From contig CM051455.1 in assembly GCA_028274465.1 (NCBI GenBank), positions 105,522,942-105,586,941 on the forward strand: 64,000 nucleotides of DNA. The letters run 5' to 3'. This document shows, one piece after another, positions 23,343-33,661 of this stretch. Position numbers and translations under genes: made by a program. The notes under the pieces are model-generated. The model did no database searches and was not told the origin of the DNA. It saw only the letters and a list, made by a program, of their open reading frames with translations. This DNA comes from Plantago ovata. Its lineage: Eukaryota; Streptophyta; Magnoliopsida; Lamiales; Plantaginaceae. Numbering within the stretch: position 1 is the first letter of the stretch; every line of letters starts with the position of its first letter.

Positions 23343-23924
23343 ATGGTTGAGGAAGAAGCTTCACATATTGAAGAAGAAAGCTCATCGTCTGAGGATGAGA
23401 TGGTGGAAGTACCCGCACTTGAGAGCTTCGATGTGGAAATCGGTCTTGGCACGAAGGATGGTATATTGGCTACATTAGACACAGGAGCTGGAGTCAATGT
23501 CTTGCCGATGAATGTGTATGAAGAATCCCGGTTGACTGGTTTGAAGCCTATGAAAGCTATGGTTCAACTTGCTGATGGGTCTATGAGGAGACCTTTGGGA
23601 GTTCTTGAAGACTTGGTTATTAGAGTTGCCGGTGTTGAGGTGAAGACGAGCTTCATTGTTATTCCGACTTCGGAAGCCAATCTTAAGGATGTGGTCCTGT
23701 TGGGAAGAGCCTTCATCAATAAGGTGCACATGGTGATTGACATGTACCGTTGTACATGTAGTTTTGAGGTAGATGGCAAGCGACACATGTTGCGAGCCAT
23801 TGTTAATTCATGTGTTGAGAAGACTTGCACTAACAAACTTATAGGATACTTTGGTCCTCTATTCCTTCGTTCAAATGTGCAGGGATTTCACCGATTAAAG
23901 AGGGCATTTGATGGGGAAGTCTAG
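23343..23924 (+). CDS. Aspartic protease domain of element D
   Basis: A 193-codon frame. After an acidic linker (EEEASHIEEESSSSEDEMVE) comes a retropepsin-like domain with LDTGAGVNVLPMNVY (catalytic DTG), MVQLADGSMRRPLG and VVLLGRAFINKVHMVIDM. It corresponds to the protease of A (2644-3081) and G (54746-55192). The ATG at 23343 is probably internal to a former gag-protease frame rather than a true start. The coding end is followed by the conserved hairpin, and no pol follows. Confidence 0.8.
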   Translation: MVEEEASHIEEESSSSEDEMVEVPALESFDVEIGLGTKDGILATLDTGAGVNVLPMNVYEESRLTGLKPMKAMVQLADGSMRRPLGVLEDLVIRVAGVEVKTSFIVIPTSEANLKDVVLLGRAFINKVHMVIDMYRCTCSFEVDGKRHMLRAIVNSCVEKTCTNKLIGYFGPLFLRSNVQGFHRLKRAFDGEV

Positions 23925-23994
23925 TACCCAATATGAATTCAACCCCAATTGAGCCTTGAAGAGTCGAGCCAACGACGTGTAAACAAAGGTGCTT

Positions 23995-24012
23995 CTCGGG
24001 AGGCAACCCGAG
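23995..24012 (+). other. Conserved post-gag hairpin (copy in D)
   Basis: CTCGGG, loop AGGCAA, CCCGAG: a perfect 6-bp stem 70 nt after the protease stop. The outer two base pairs differ from those in E and G by paired changes that keep pairing. Confidence 0.8.
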
Positions 24013-24159
24013 GTGGTAAGTGTTTTGCATTTAGTTAGCTTTCTTTGTGTTTGTAGTTGTGGCCTGTGTGCCTTTTGTCGTGATTCATTTAGTCTAGTGT
24101 TTGTCTTGGTGCCTTAGGTGATTAAGATAGGAAAAAACATCGAAAATCTGGAAACAGAG

Positions 24160-24302
24160 CCAAGCGAAGCGCTTGGAAGGGCCAAGCGGTCCGCTTGAAA
24201 TTTCAGTAAATCAAAAAGCTTACTGGAATTTCAAGCGGAGCGCCTGGAGCCTCCCAAGCGCTCCGCTTGACAAGCGAACCGCTTGGCTCCCGCCAAGCGG
24301 TC
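24160..24302. repeat. GCG-N3-CGC palindromes, 3' internal region of D
   Basis: CCAAGCG-AAG-CGCTTGG (24160-24176), CAAGCG-GTC-CGCTTG (24183-24197), CAAGCG-CTC-CGCTTG (24255-24269) and CAAGCG-AAC-CGCTTG (24271-24285), plus a partial one at 24293. An additional AT-rich inverted repeat joins 24196-24209 and 24220-24233. The arms match those of the LTR of D. Confidence 0.85.
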
Positions 24303-24502
24303 CCCCTGGACCCTGTACCCAGATTTTCCTCGTTTTTTCCATTCTTCTCACCTTTGCGCACCCGCTTTCACTTATTTCTTGAGTCTTTTCAGGTACTACT
24401 CTTCTATAGGAGTTGGACACGAACCTTATTCAGGGAAGTGTACTCTCAATCCAATTTTCTCTTTCTAAATCAACTTTTCTTTGCTCGAGGACGAGCAAAA
24501 GT

Positions 24503-25914
24503 TTAGGTTTGGGGAGGGGTCATTGGATTTTCAGTACTATGTGCGCTTTTGGTTTCGTACATGCCTGTTGTCAGCTCAAGTTCTTGTGATTTGTCGTGTT
24601 TTTCAGTTTTTGCATGCATATCATCCCTAGATTAGTTGTTGCACGTTGTTGCGTGTGGAGTTTATTGCCAAGTCTTTTGAACTTTTTTATTGAGTAGACT
24701 AAGTGTTTATGACCATTGATCATATGTTGCATCACTTTGCAAGTAGTTTGAGGCTTGTCTCGCTTGGTTTGTCACATTCGCATGTGCACTAGTTAAGCTT
24801 AGTAGTCTCGACATCACCTTGAGTGGTGTTTCTTCTGCTGCGGTTCACGATGGCCTTATGAAATGATGCACGTTTGAGTCTATGGTTGTAACCGGTGTAA
24901 TTATGTACGTAAGAGGCGACAAGTTTTTCACCTCGATTAGAGATTGCCAAATGCCTAGGAAGGAGGTAGTGTGAGGTGTGTGATTCATTGTAGTAGACCT
25001 ATTCTATCGAATAGGTTTGGGGACGGGGTTGCTTCGTTATACTTGTCTTTCGTCTTTGAGTCGTTGTAAAGTTTTCTTTTTCTTTTTCTTTTTGTTTTGT
25101 GTCCCAACCTATTCTTTCGAATAGGTTTGGGGGGGTGTCTTTGTAAAAGAGTCTTTCCTTTTTCTTTTTCGTCTTTGTGCTCAAACCTATTATTTCGAAT
25201 AGGTTTGGGGAGGTGTTTTTGACACTTAGTACTGCTGCTTGCCCCTATATAAAAAAGAAAAAAAAAGGAAAGAAAAAACAAAAGAAGAAGAAAAGAAAAA
25301 GAAATATAAAAAAAAAAAGAGAAAAGAAAAAAAAAAAAGTGAAATAAAGAATAAGACCCAAAAAGCAAAAGAAGGGTCGTTGCAAGCCAAAAAGCAATCT
25401 AGTAAAGTGTCAAGTGTCATGTAAATATTTGTTATTGTGAAGTTATCGAGTTGTAAATTCTATCTTTCGTTTCGTGTCGCCTTTGTCCAAGGCCTGTTCT
25501 TGACCACCCTCGTCTTGCTATTCAAAAAGTGGTTGAAAGAGGCTCATTCTTGAGAATCTGGGTAGAATAGGGGAGTGTTATCTTTCTAAGGGAACCCTCC
25601 TTCGTTTTATGAGAGTCAGTATTGGTCCGCCCTCTCTTGAGGAAAAGTCTCGCTTGGTGAACAGTAGTAAGCCCTCGGTTTCATAGGCACGGGGCAATTG
25701 TAGTATGATAACATGCATCATTGTATCGTCACTGACCAGGTCCAGGTAGAAGATGTTACGAGAGACTCCTTTGTTTAACCAAGTGCACATGAGAATGTGT
25801 ATATTCGCAATCGAGGCATTTTTCAACCTACTTGCATGTCATGCTCATTTGGTTTTGTTCATAAGCATTTGGTAGATTCAATAGATTAGTTCACTTTACT
25901 TGGCTCCTGAACGT
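24503..25914 (+). repeat. 3' tail of element D
   Basis: Starts with AGGTTTGGGGAGGGG (about 24503-24517). It carries three hairpin/G-run modules (24996-25028, 25106-25136, 25184-25213) and a purine tract (about 25253-25340). The inverted pair GACCC/GGGTC lies at 25355-25359 and 25374-25378. No supportable gene: the K-rich and F-rich frames are artefacts of the tract. The segment just before the 3' LTR is not purine-rich. Confidence 0.75.
24996..25213 (+). repeat. Three tandem hairpin plus G-run modules in D
   Basis: ACCTATTC-TATC-GAATAGGT (24997-25016), AACCTATTC-TTTC-GAATAGGTT (25106-25127) and AACCTATTA-TTTC-GAATAGGTT (25184-25205). Each is followed at once by TGGGGACGGGG, TGGGGGGGTG or TGGGGAGGTG. 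Confidence 0.85.
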
Positions 25915-27308
25915 ATTTTTGACGTGTTCATCTTGTCTTTTTTACCTTCTTTTGCTATCTTCTAGCCTTGTTTTTTGGTTAGTTTTGTAGAATAGTGTAA
26001 CGTTTTATGTTTTCTGCATTTTCAGGCACTTAGGTACGAAATGGCGTTTTGGGAGCTAAAAACGAGCCTTTTTGATGGAAAAGATGGCCCCGTTGAAGTT
26101 CCCCAATCTCCGTGGCTTGTTCGTAAGTGTTTGAGCATCAATAAGCATCGAGAAGGATGAGTCCAAGGCACCCGAGGGCCGTACGAGGGAAAAAAGATTG
26201 AGTTTGAAGACAAAAATCTGCCCAGGAGCCAAGCTAAGCGCCTGAAATAGTGAAGCGCTCCGCTTCATTTTCCAGGAGCTTTGGCATAGTAGCCAAGCGA
26301 AGCGCTTGGAGGGCCAAAGCGCTTCGCTTGCCAAGCGCTCCGCTTGGACTCTCCAAGCGGTCCGCTTGGCAGCGGTTACGTTTTCGGATTTTCCTTCTTA
26401 GATCTGATCTTCTGTTACTTTTGGACATACTTTTGAATTGTAGCTTCGTTTTGGAGAGCTCCTAAGCCCCAAAACTCAGAGAAAACTCAGATTATATTGT
26501 ATTTAAGATTGGATTAGAGGTTTTGGCATACGATTGCATCCATTGTTTCATCTACGAAGAGGTTTTCATCAATACCCACCGATTAGTGACAGCTTGGTGG
26601 TAACATTGTATCATTATCTCTTGTCTAGTAGTTTGATTTGATGTATTCTATTTACAATTCATATGATTTGATGTCTATGTTGATGAATATGAGTAGCTAA
26701 ATCCTTTGTGTTGGTGGTAGAATGTAGAATATGCATGCTATGGGTTATGTTTATGCTTACATGAGATTGTGATTCAATCTTGCTGCAAATCCCTTCATAT
26801 GATTCTTAGATGCCTATAAAATATATTCGAATTGAGTATAGTGACAAACTCTTGGTCAATGAAAGCTATAGGATTGTATGTTAGAGATTTGCAGCATGCT
26901 AGATAAATTGTGTTAGTGACAAGAACCTCTAAAGTATTGATAGTGGTCTTTTATGATGTGTGTCTTGAAAGTTACCTAGACGAGTTGCTTAGCAGACTTG
27001 ATCGAAGGTTTTACGCACTGAACTTGTGAGCATATTCGTAACCCATGCATGTGTATTTGATTTCTACCACCAACCGTTTTCCAAACTTGATTACAACAAT
27101 CTGATTTCTCGTTGCTTTGTTCTAAGAAAGCGATTCTATAAACATTTGAACTCGTTGACTGAAATTACTAGCAAAAACCTCAACCAAAGCCACGTTAGGT
27201 CCCGAGAGAACGACACTCGGGGAAAACTTGCCATTGCACTCTAGTTTGTGTAGTGATAAATGTTCTTTGGCTTTTAAAACAAATTTAATTGGTGAAACGA
27301 CATCATCA
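25915..27308 (+). repeat. 3' LTR of element D
   Basis: 1394 bp. The left end reads TCCTGAACG in place of TGATGAACG and the right end is CATCATCA. It contains the same palindrome cluster (26251-26367) as the 5' LTR. Confidence 0.9.
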
Positions 27309-27360
27309 ATTTGGTGCCGTTGCCGTGGACTTAACTCCTTTGGTTGGTGTTTTTGTTTTG
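27309..27360 (+). other. Extra primer site and leader fragment right of D
   Basis: 27312-27329 reads TGGTGCCGTTGCCGTGGA, a second tRNA-Asp type primer site, followed by about 30 bp matching the leader after the 5' LTR (22052 onward). Then copia C sequence starts. Internal 5' sequence should not occur after a 3' LTR, so this marks a rearranged or formerly tandem copy. Confidence 0.8.
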
Positions 27361-27932
27361 CAAGTCGATTTCACCTTGCTTGACTAGCCTGTGATCAATT
27401 AGCCCTGCACATTATTACAAATGTGTGAGCCACAGGCTGTATCTAATACCCAACCATTGGAGTCAAAAGTAGTCATGTTTATTTCAATAACAAACATACC
27501 TGAGCTAGAAGCCGGTGGCTTCTTAGCTTGATCTGCCCTCAGCTTAGGGCAATCTTTCTTCAAATGTCCTTTCTATTTACAGAAAAGACATTCATCTGTG
27601 CGTACCATTCCGCTTCTCTTGAACTTCCTTTTCTGGTTCAGACGCTTAGGCTTATCACTCGAAGTGTTAGCCTTGGCTCCCGACTTTCCCTTAACCTTAG
27701 CACCTTTGTTTCTCGGGTTTGGGTTAGACGGTTGCCCAACAAACATGATCGACTTTTCCTTCTTAGGAAGAGTTTGATCATATGTCTTCAGCAGATTATG
27801 GAGTTCGGGCAGTGTTACGTCCTTCGCATTCATCGTGTAGTTAATGATGAATTGCGAATACGAACTCGGCAATGATTGAAGGACAAAGATCACCATGATC
27901 TTGTTCTCTAGCTTAACACCGGCATCGGCAAG
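27361..27932 (-). pseudogene. Copia C gag C-terminal part and protease start
   Basis: On the minus strand: gag helices (NKIMVIFVLQSLPSSYSQFI), then a basic stretch and the zinc knuckle CLFCK-stop-KGHLKKDC. The CX2CX4HX4C spacing is kept, but a TAG replaces one codon inside it. The copia protease motif WVLDTACGSHICNN follows. The segment is bounded by the solo LTR on the right and element D on the left. The pre-insertion reading frame joins with 29188 across the GCAAG duplication. Confidence 0.9.
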
Positions 27933-29187
27933 TGATGAACGTTGGATTTTGTCGGGTTCCAATTAATCAAATAAATTTGTATTTAGCCAAAGGCAATTCA
28001 CAACTACAACGAAAACCGGAGTGTAGCAGTAGAATAACCTCGAGTGTCGATCTCTAAGGACTATAACTAGCTTTATCTAATTTAACTTGAGAATATAAAA
28101 TAGCAGACGACTTAGCAAAGGTTTTTCTTAACAGATAATGGAGATTGGTGATAGTATGGTCATTCAAAGCATAGCAGGTTAATAATCATGCATAAATTCC
28201 CCGGTTTTGCATAGAGATCTTTGATCAATGAGTTGTCCAGTTGTAATTATTCAACACTACGAAGATATAGATTTAGATAGATAAAAAGATCAATGAATTG
28301 TCCAATTGTGTTCAGTAATTATTCAACAATACGAAGATAGAGATTTAGATAGATCAAAGAAATAAAGCAATAACTCTAGGTATAATACGCGATATAGCCA
28401 TTAGCATAATTATTAACCCTTCGCTAAGAAATCACATACTATCACCAACGAGAAGTTTAGCTACTCATAGTTGTCATGCAATCAACAGAAATCATACCAC
28501 GAATGAATGAAAACATGATGAAGGATATATGAAAATAAGTAGAAAAACTGTAAGATACAATGTTACCGAAGGTTGTCAATCTCCGAAGAATCGCGATCTT
28601 ACAAGCTCCAAACTGCTAAGAAAAAGTATCTCCTAAGCTAAGAACCCCCAGAACAGGCTCTGGGAAATTCCTACCTAAAACTACAGAGAAACGTGAGAGA
28701 AAAGGTCTCGAAAAGTATAAAAAACAGAGAAAATTGAGCAACTATATATATGCATTCGGTAGGTGTGGGGCGAGTCGCCCCACACACCGGGCGATTCGCC
28801 TGGTGTGGGGCGATTCGCCCCTCATCCCGGGCGAGTCGCCCGGGACCTCCAGTCGGTTGTTTACGCGTTTTTGGATTTCTTTTACTTTTCGGACTCGGTT
28901 TTTGCCTTCTAGTGACCTTTTAGTCTTCTGACTCGACCCCTAGACTTCAAATCCTATCCGGAATCTTCTAGATACTCCAAATAGGCCTTCGGAACACCAG
29001 TTCCTTGTCTACATCAATATAATTGCCCGGAAAACCTCGTTTTTCACCCAAAACCTGTAAAATACAAACTAAAGGGAAACGTGACACTATTCTAATAAAA
29101 TGCACTAAAATATAGCTAAATTAACATAGAGGATAGCTAAATTGGTGAAAAAAGACTCGAATGAAAGTGTAAAATACACGTTCATCA
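27933..29187 (-). mobile_element. Solo LTR of A-family Athila-like element in copia gag
   Basis: 1255 bp with ends TGATGAACG and CGTTCATCA, flanked by GCAAG on both sides (27928-27932 and 29188-29192). There is no internal sequence, so it is a solo LTR from LTR-LTR recombination. It carries the palindrome cluster (about 28764-28841, including CCCGGGCG-AGT-CGCCCGGG) next to the TATA box (28742-28751). Confidence 0.93.
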
Positions 29188-29636
29188 GCAAGCTTTTCAA
29201 AGAGACCAATCATTTTGAGAACATGTTCAGACATGTTCCCTCCTTCATTGAGCTTGCATCTGTGTATCTCTTTGATCAAATCAAATGCAACACTTCTAGT
29301 TGTCGTCTTAAAGAGCGACTCAAGATGCTTCAACATCTCATACGGCAACATGCTTTCAGGTTGCCACTGCAGCTCATTGCTCATTGCCGCCAGTATAATA
29401 CACTGCACGGATCTAGCATCCTCAAGATGCTTATCAAACTTTGCCTTGTTGGCTTGATTCCAAGCAGCAACCTGATCGGCAGTCTGATTTTCGGGGCACA
29501 CGGGAATGACCTCGTCCAAGACGTACTCAATCTTTTTGTACCTCAGCACCAAACGTATATTCCTGATCCAATCTAGGAAGTTTGGTCCGGTCAAAATTTG
29601 CTTCTCTAAGACAGCACGGAGCGAGATACTCGCCAT
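29188..29636 (-). pseudogene. Copia C gag, N-terminal part
   Basis: Start MASISLRAVLEKQILTG at 29636. It has the UBN2/copia gag features GPNFLDWIRNIRLVLRYKK and LLPYEML-like MLPYEMLKHLESLF, and ends at FEKLA where the solo LTR enters. With the LTR removed, the frame continues as FEKLADAGVKLENKIMVIF. The protein is the copia capsid. Confidence 0.9.
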
Positions 29637-31030
29637 TTCTAATTTCCTAAGGAGAAATAATATAGAACGAAAATAATAAATCAACTATTGAAATATTATT
29701 TTTAAATACACAGTCAACATAACTAAACAACAAGGTCCTTTAGCTGTTTAGCTCCCACTATTTTCACATATGCTTGCCCCCAAAACAAACATACGGGTAA
29801 TGTTCAACAAGTTACCATAGTGGCCAAGATCCAAATCCATACTATGCTATACTCCAACGGGGGCTGGTCGCATAGCATAATATGACCGGTAGGACTAACC
29901 AATTGCGTCACGCAACTCTTGGTTGTTAAATCTAATTTAACCCGATGCTCTACATATTGTACCTATCGAGGTCGCTAGATACAATATGCAGTAAGTTATA
30001 ACCATAGGCTTACTCTAATCTGACGATCACTACGAGTCTGTAAGACGAGGTCGCCAATACAGGAAAACACAATGAAAGTTCAGAATTAAAACACCCTATG
30101 AAAAGCATCTCAGAAATACATACATATATATATTTCTGCACTTATATTGGTTGGGGCTTGTAACTTGAGGGTTGTTATCAGTCATCTACAAACAAATAAG
30201 GGCGCCTGCCCATCATGCATGAGCGGTCTACACGTAATGGATGCCGCCTATCCATTCTAGTTCTAAACGCGGTCAAGCACATAATTGGCGACGCCTACCC
30301 ATACATAAAATATGCGGTCCGACAAATAAGCGGGCGCCGCCTACCCTCGCATGCATAGCGGTGGAAAGGAAAGTAAAATACATGGTATTTAAACATGCAT
30401 TGTCAAACAATAGCATATCGAGCATATGAAACAAGTAGTAGCCTATGTGGATGCCAAATGACTTCATAATTTCATTATGAAAATTATAATCCCATACTTA
30501 TAATCTCTATGAAAAAAAATTGAAAATTTGGACTAGATTGAAAAATCGAAAATTCTATTGACCAGGTAGCAATTTTCGAAAACCCGAAGTACTCAATTGT
30601 AATTTTCGAAACCTTGGAGGTGTTAAATCTAAAATTCAAAAGTAGAAGGACTAATTTGCAATAAACAATAAATTGATAAATTACAAATAAGCCCTTTAAA
30701 TTTATACTAATTAAATTTAACCCCTCTAGTTAAAAACAATTACAATTAAAATCATATTTATATTCCAAATATAAAATTCAATCCTCAAAATTTTCAAAAA
30801 TTCGATTTAACCCCTACCGTGCCTGCGGCCGCGGGCGTCCGGCGCCTGCATCCCGCAGGCGGCCGATCCAGTATATATATATATATATAATTTTTTTTTT
30901 TTAAATTATAAATTCTAAATTTATATAAAAACAAAACTTTGAAAATCGAATTAATCATGGAATCAATTGCATCCACATAAACTACAAAATCATACAACAT
31001 ATATACGTATATACATAATCAATTATCTTG
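29637..31030 (-). other. 5' leader of copia element C
   Basis: About 1.4 kb between primer site and gag start. AT-rich, without a supportable gene. It contains a TA microsatellite (about 30872-30890) next to T runs, and a GC-rich stretch with NotI-like GCGGCCGC at about 30820-30870. Confidence 0.6.
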
Positions 31031-31042
31031 GCTCTGATACCA
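31031..31042 (-). promoter_or_regulatory. Primer binding site (tRNA-iMet), copia C
   Basis: The minus strand reads TGGTATCAGAGC, one base inside the 5' LTR end. This is the standard initiator-methionine primer site of plant copia elements. Confidence 0.92.
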
Positions 31043-31043
31043 C

Positions 31044-33143
31044 TGTAAGAAAATACGTTCAGAGTTACCCCTAGGGTACGCAGCGGAATTTCAAAAAAAT
31101 TCTTAACATGCAGGTTAATTGATTATGTATATACCGTATATATTTAAACACGTCAATTAGAAGACTTACAATACTCCAAAAGCAAGCACAGCTTCCAAGT
31201 CTTCGTAATAATCCGGCGAATCTTCTCCTTCGTCGAAGTCGAAGATATCTGCAATACTTTGATTATCTGCAAGATAATAAAAGTTAGTTTCCAGCTCCTA
31301 GAACCTCAACCTTGGTATCCACGGATGAACAGCCTATCGGAAGAATGCTAGGATATTCTTTTTGTGACCAAGAAGATGGGACGGCGGTTTTCCTCCGGTG
31401 AGGGGTGGCGCGCACGTGGGCTATGGAGAGGTAGGGGAGAGCTTTTTATTTTCTCTAAGAAAACTGGTAGAATAACTCTATGAAAGTCTATTCAACTGTG
31501 TGTCAAAAGCTCTCTAATAGTCTACTATATATAGTAGTCAATAGAAACCTAAAGCATAAGCAATTAGACTTCGTAAAGGAATAAGAATCTAATTCTTATC
31601 GCACTAGGAAACCAATTTCAAGTCTAGATTCATTCCCAATAAAATTAAAACTCAATCAGGAAAATCTAACTTATCCCTTGGACTTCTAATAGAGGAAGGA
31701 GTCGAACACCTTCCCCTACTCCATCTCGCGCGCGCGCGTGTCCCAATTGAGATAGGTGGGTCCCAATTTTGGGACCCACTTATAGTTCTAAGGCAATTCA
31801 AACTCCAAGTAGATTTTGCCCATGTGCATATGTTAATTCTAAATTAACATATCCTTTCAAATCAAACCTCTATTATATTTCTAAAATATAATCTGTAATT
31901 GTATTTACATAAAATACAATTAATTAGCCAATTCAATTAATAATTCCAAATCATTAATTGAGCCAGAAAATATTATAATTAATTCCAAATCAATTATAAT
32001 CCATCAATCACAATCAATTCCAAATTAATTGCGATTCCATCTTCAAGGATATTCGGATAAGCTAAATCACCACATAGTGTGACCCATAGGGCCTCATTGT
32101 ATTAAGCAAGTCCTAGACTAGGCAAAATGGAATTCCTAGACGGTTCCATTTGCAATATTAATACATGAGGACGTTTGAGAGGTTTCTCAAAGCAAACCCT
32201 TTCGTTGCGAAGTCTGTTGCGCTCAACGCGACGATGGTAACGTCCCTTCATCTGACTGACTCGAATGCATCTAGGATCGATGAAGTGTCTATCCCAATAA
32301 TACATCCACGAGCATCTTCAGTGAGTTGTATGGTGAATCCAATATCTATTATGACCATCATAATAATATTGATACGCTGGCAAGCGGTTTTACCAATCAC
32401 AACTATGAACGACTATGAGCAGTGCTCTCCTGTGCTACACATGAGAGATGAATCCTTCACAGAAACACTTATCATCCCCATTTGTATGTAGCCATAATCC
32501 TGGATCGTGTCTTAGGTCAACTGCTTACTCAGAGCTGACATCGACGGGTCCACCAAGGATATGGGGCAACAAATGTGATGATAAAGTCCTGTAAGTCCAA
32601 AGGACGACTGGCATCACTTCGACAACTTACCGGTTCCCATAGACACTTCGGTGTAGAGTATACATCGATGGGAGTGTCCGGTGGATACTTCCATTGTTCG
32701 GTAATCATCCTTCGAACAACTATGCGCAGTTATGGGAACGTTTCTTGATTGTCCAACAATCCGTTTCGTGGCCGTGGGATCGGCTCACACTTGCTCCAAC
32801 AAGTATAACCTCCACGCATACTAGTCTCAGATGGTTCATTCAGACCCCTACATCCGAGATGAACCTCGACTAGGGAGAGTTTGGGATAGATGATAACTCA
32901 CATAGCTCCCACTATCTGTGTGATCGGTCATCTATCCGAGGGGACATGTTTAATATCAATACAGATAGGAATAGAGATATGACATGTTGCATGCCTGGTG
33001 TAATATAAATATGAAAGCGATACTCAATAGTCAAACATCAAACATATATTATATTACGTTGACCTGTGTAATAGTACATATATGCCCTCTATAAGGGCTG
33101 CATGCCCTTAATAAGGACTGTCTCTAGGACATATACACTATCA
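31044..33143 (-). repeat. 5' LTR of copia element C
   Basis: 2100 bp, same ends as 15378-17432, palindromic TATA box at 31522-31537, followed by the right-hand TAAGC duplication at 33144-33148. Confidence 0.94.
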
Positions 33144-33148
33144 TAAGC

Positions 33149-33440
33149 TTCTAATCAGCTACACTAGTTCTCTGCAGGAGGAATGAGATTTTCGATCTTT
33201 TAGAATTAGCACCACGATCATGTAGGGTATAGGAGTGTAGGATTAAGAGTAGGGTTGGTAGATTTGTCATTCAAAAACAAAATCCACCACGATCTTATTC
33301 CATTTTGCCTCAGTATAAAGAATAGTGTGAGTGGCACTAGACAACTAGAGATCAAACAATCAAGTGTGGAGAATAGCTTGATTTCGGCTATGGAGATTTT
33401 CTGGAGAAGGATTATTCTTTTTCATTGTGTGTGTGTGTGT
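33149..33440. other. Flanking DNA between copia C and LINE 2
   Basis: About 290 bp without a recognised gene. It ends with a short GT microsatellite (about 33426-33440). Confidence 0.5.
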
Positions 33441-33661
33441 TTTATTTTATTTTTTTTATTTTTTATTTTTTGAGAACAACGACACACATTAACTACGGAA
33501 GAGGTGTTACAACTGTTCGGTTACCACGAGTTTCCACAACACGCGGGTAACACTTATTTACATCATCTTGCAGATAAGTAGTAAACCAAGAAGGACAAGA
33601 GTCCCAAATCCTACAGGTAGCCCTATGTGGACTAGTTACAGATTCAGAAACTACTAAGCCT

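Larger units (their letters stand above)
20635..27360 (+). mobile_element. Element D: pol-less gag-protease LTR retrotransposon, Athila-like subfamily 2
   Basis: Two LTRs of about 1395 bp, primer site, gag (22226-23293), protease (23343-23924), post-gag hairpin, palindromes and the family tail. There is no reverse transcriptase or integrase between the protease and the 3' LTR, so it is non-autonomous. It is inserted in the protease region of copia C (copia sequence ends at 20634 and resumes at 27361). The right end is abnormal: after the 3' LTR there is a second primer site and about 30 bp of leader before copia resumes. No clean target duplication is seen. Confidence 0.88.
15378..33143 (-). 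mobile_element. Element C: Ty1/copia retrotransposon, both LTRs, split by two later insertions
   Basis: The duplication TAAGC flanks it on both sides (15373-15377 and 33144-33148). Sense order on the minus strand: 5' LTR (33143-31044), tRNA-iMet primer site, leader, gag N part (29636-29188), gag C part and protease start (27932-27361), integrase, RT and RNase H (20634-17447), polypurine tract and 3' LTR (17432-15378). Interruptions are element D (20635-27360) and a solo LTR (27933-29187). Without them the element is about 9.8 kb, with unusually long LTRs of about 2.1 kb. Confidence 0.93.

Noticed and set aside
22514..23786. Minus-strand ORFs antisense to the D gag and protease
   Set aside because: Shadows of the real gag and protease frames. 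The same holds for plus-strand ORFs over A gag (3251-4494) and minus-strand ORFs over E gag (57502-59128).
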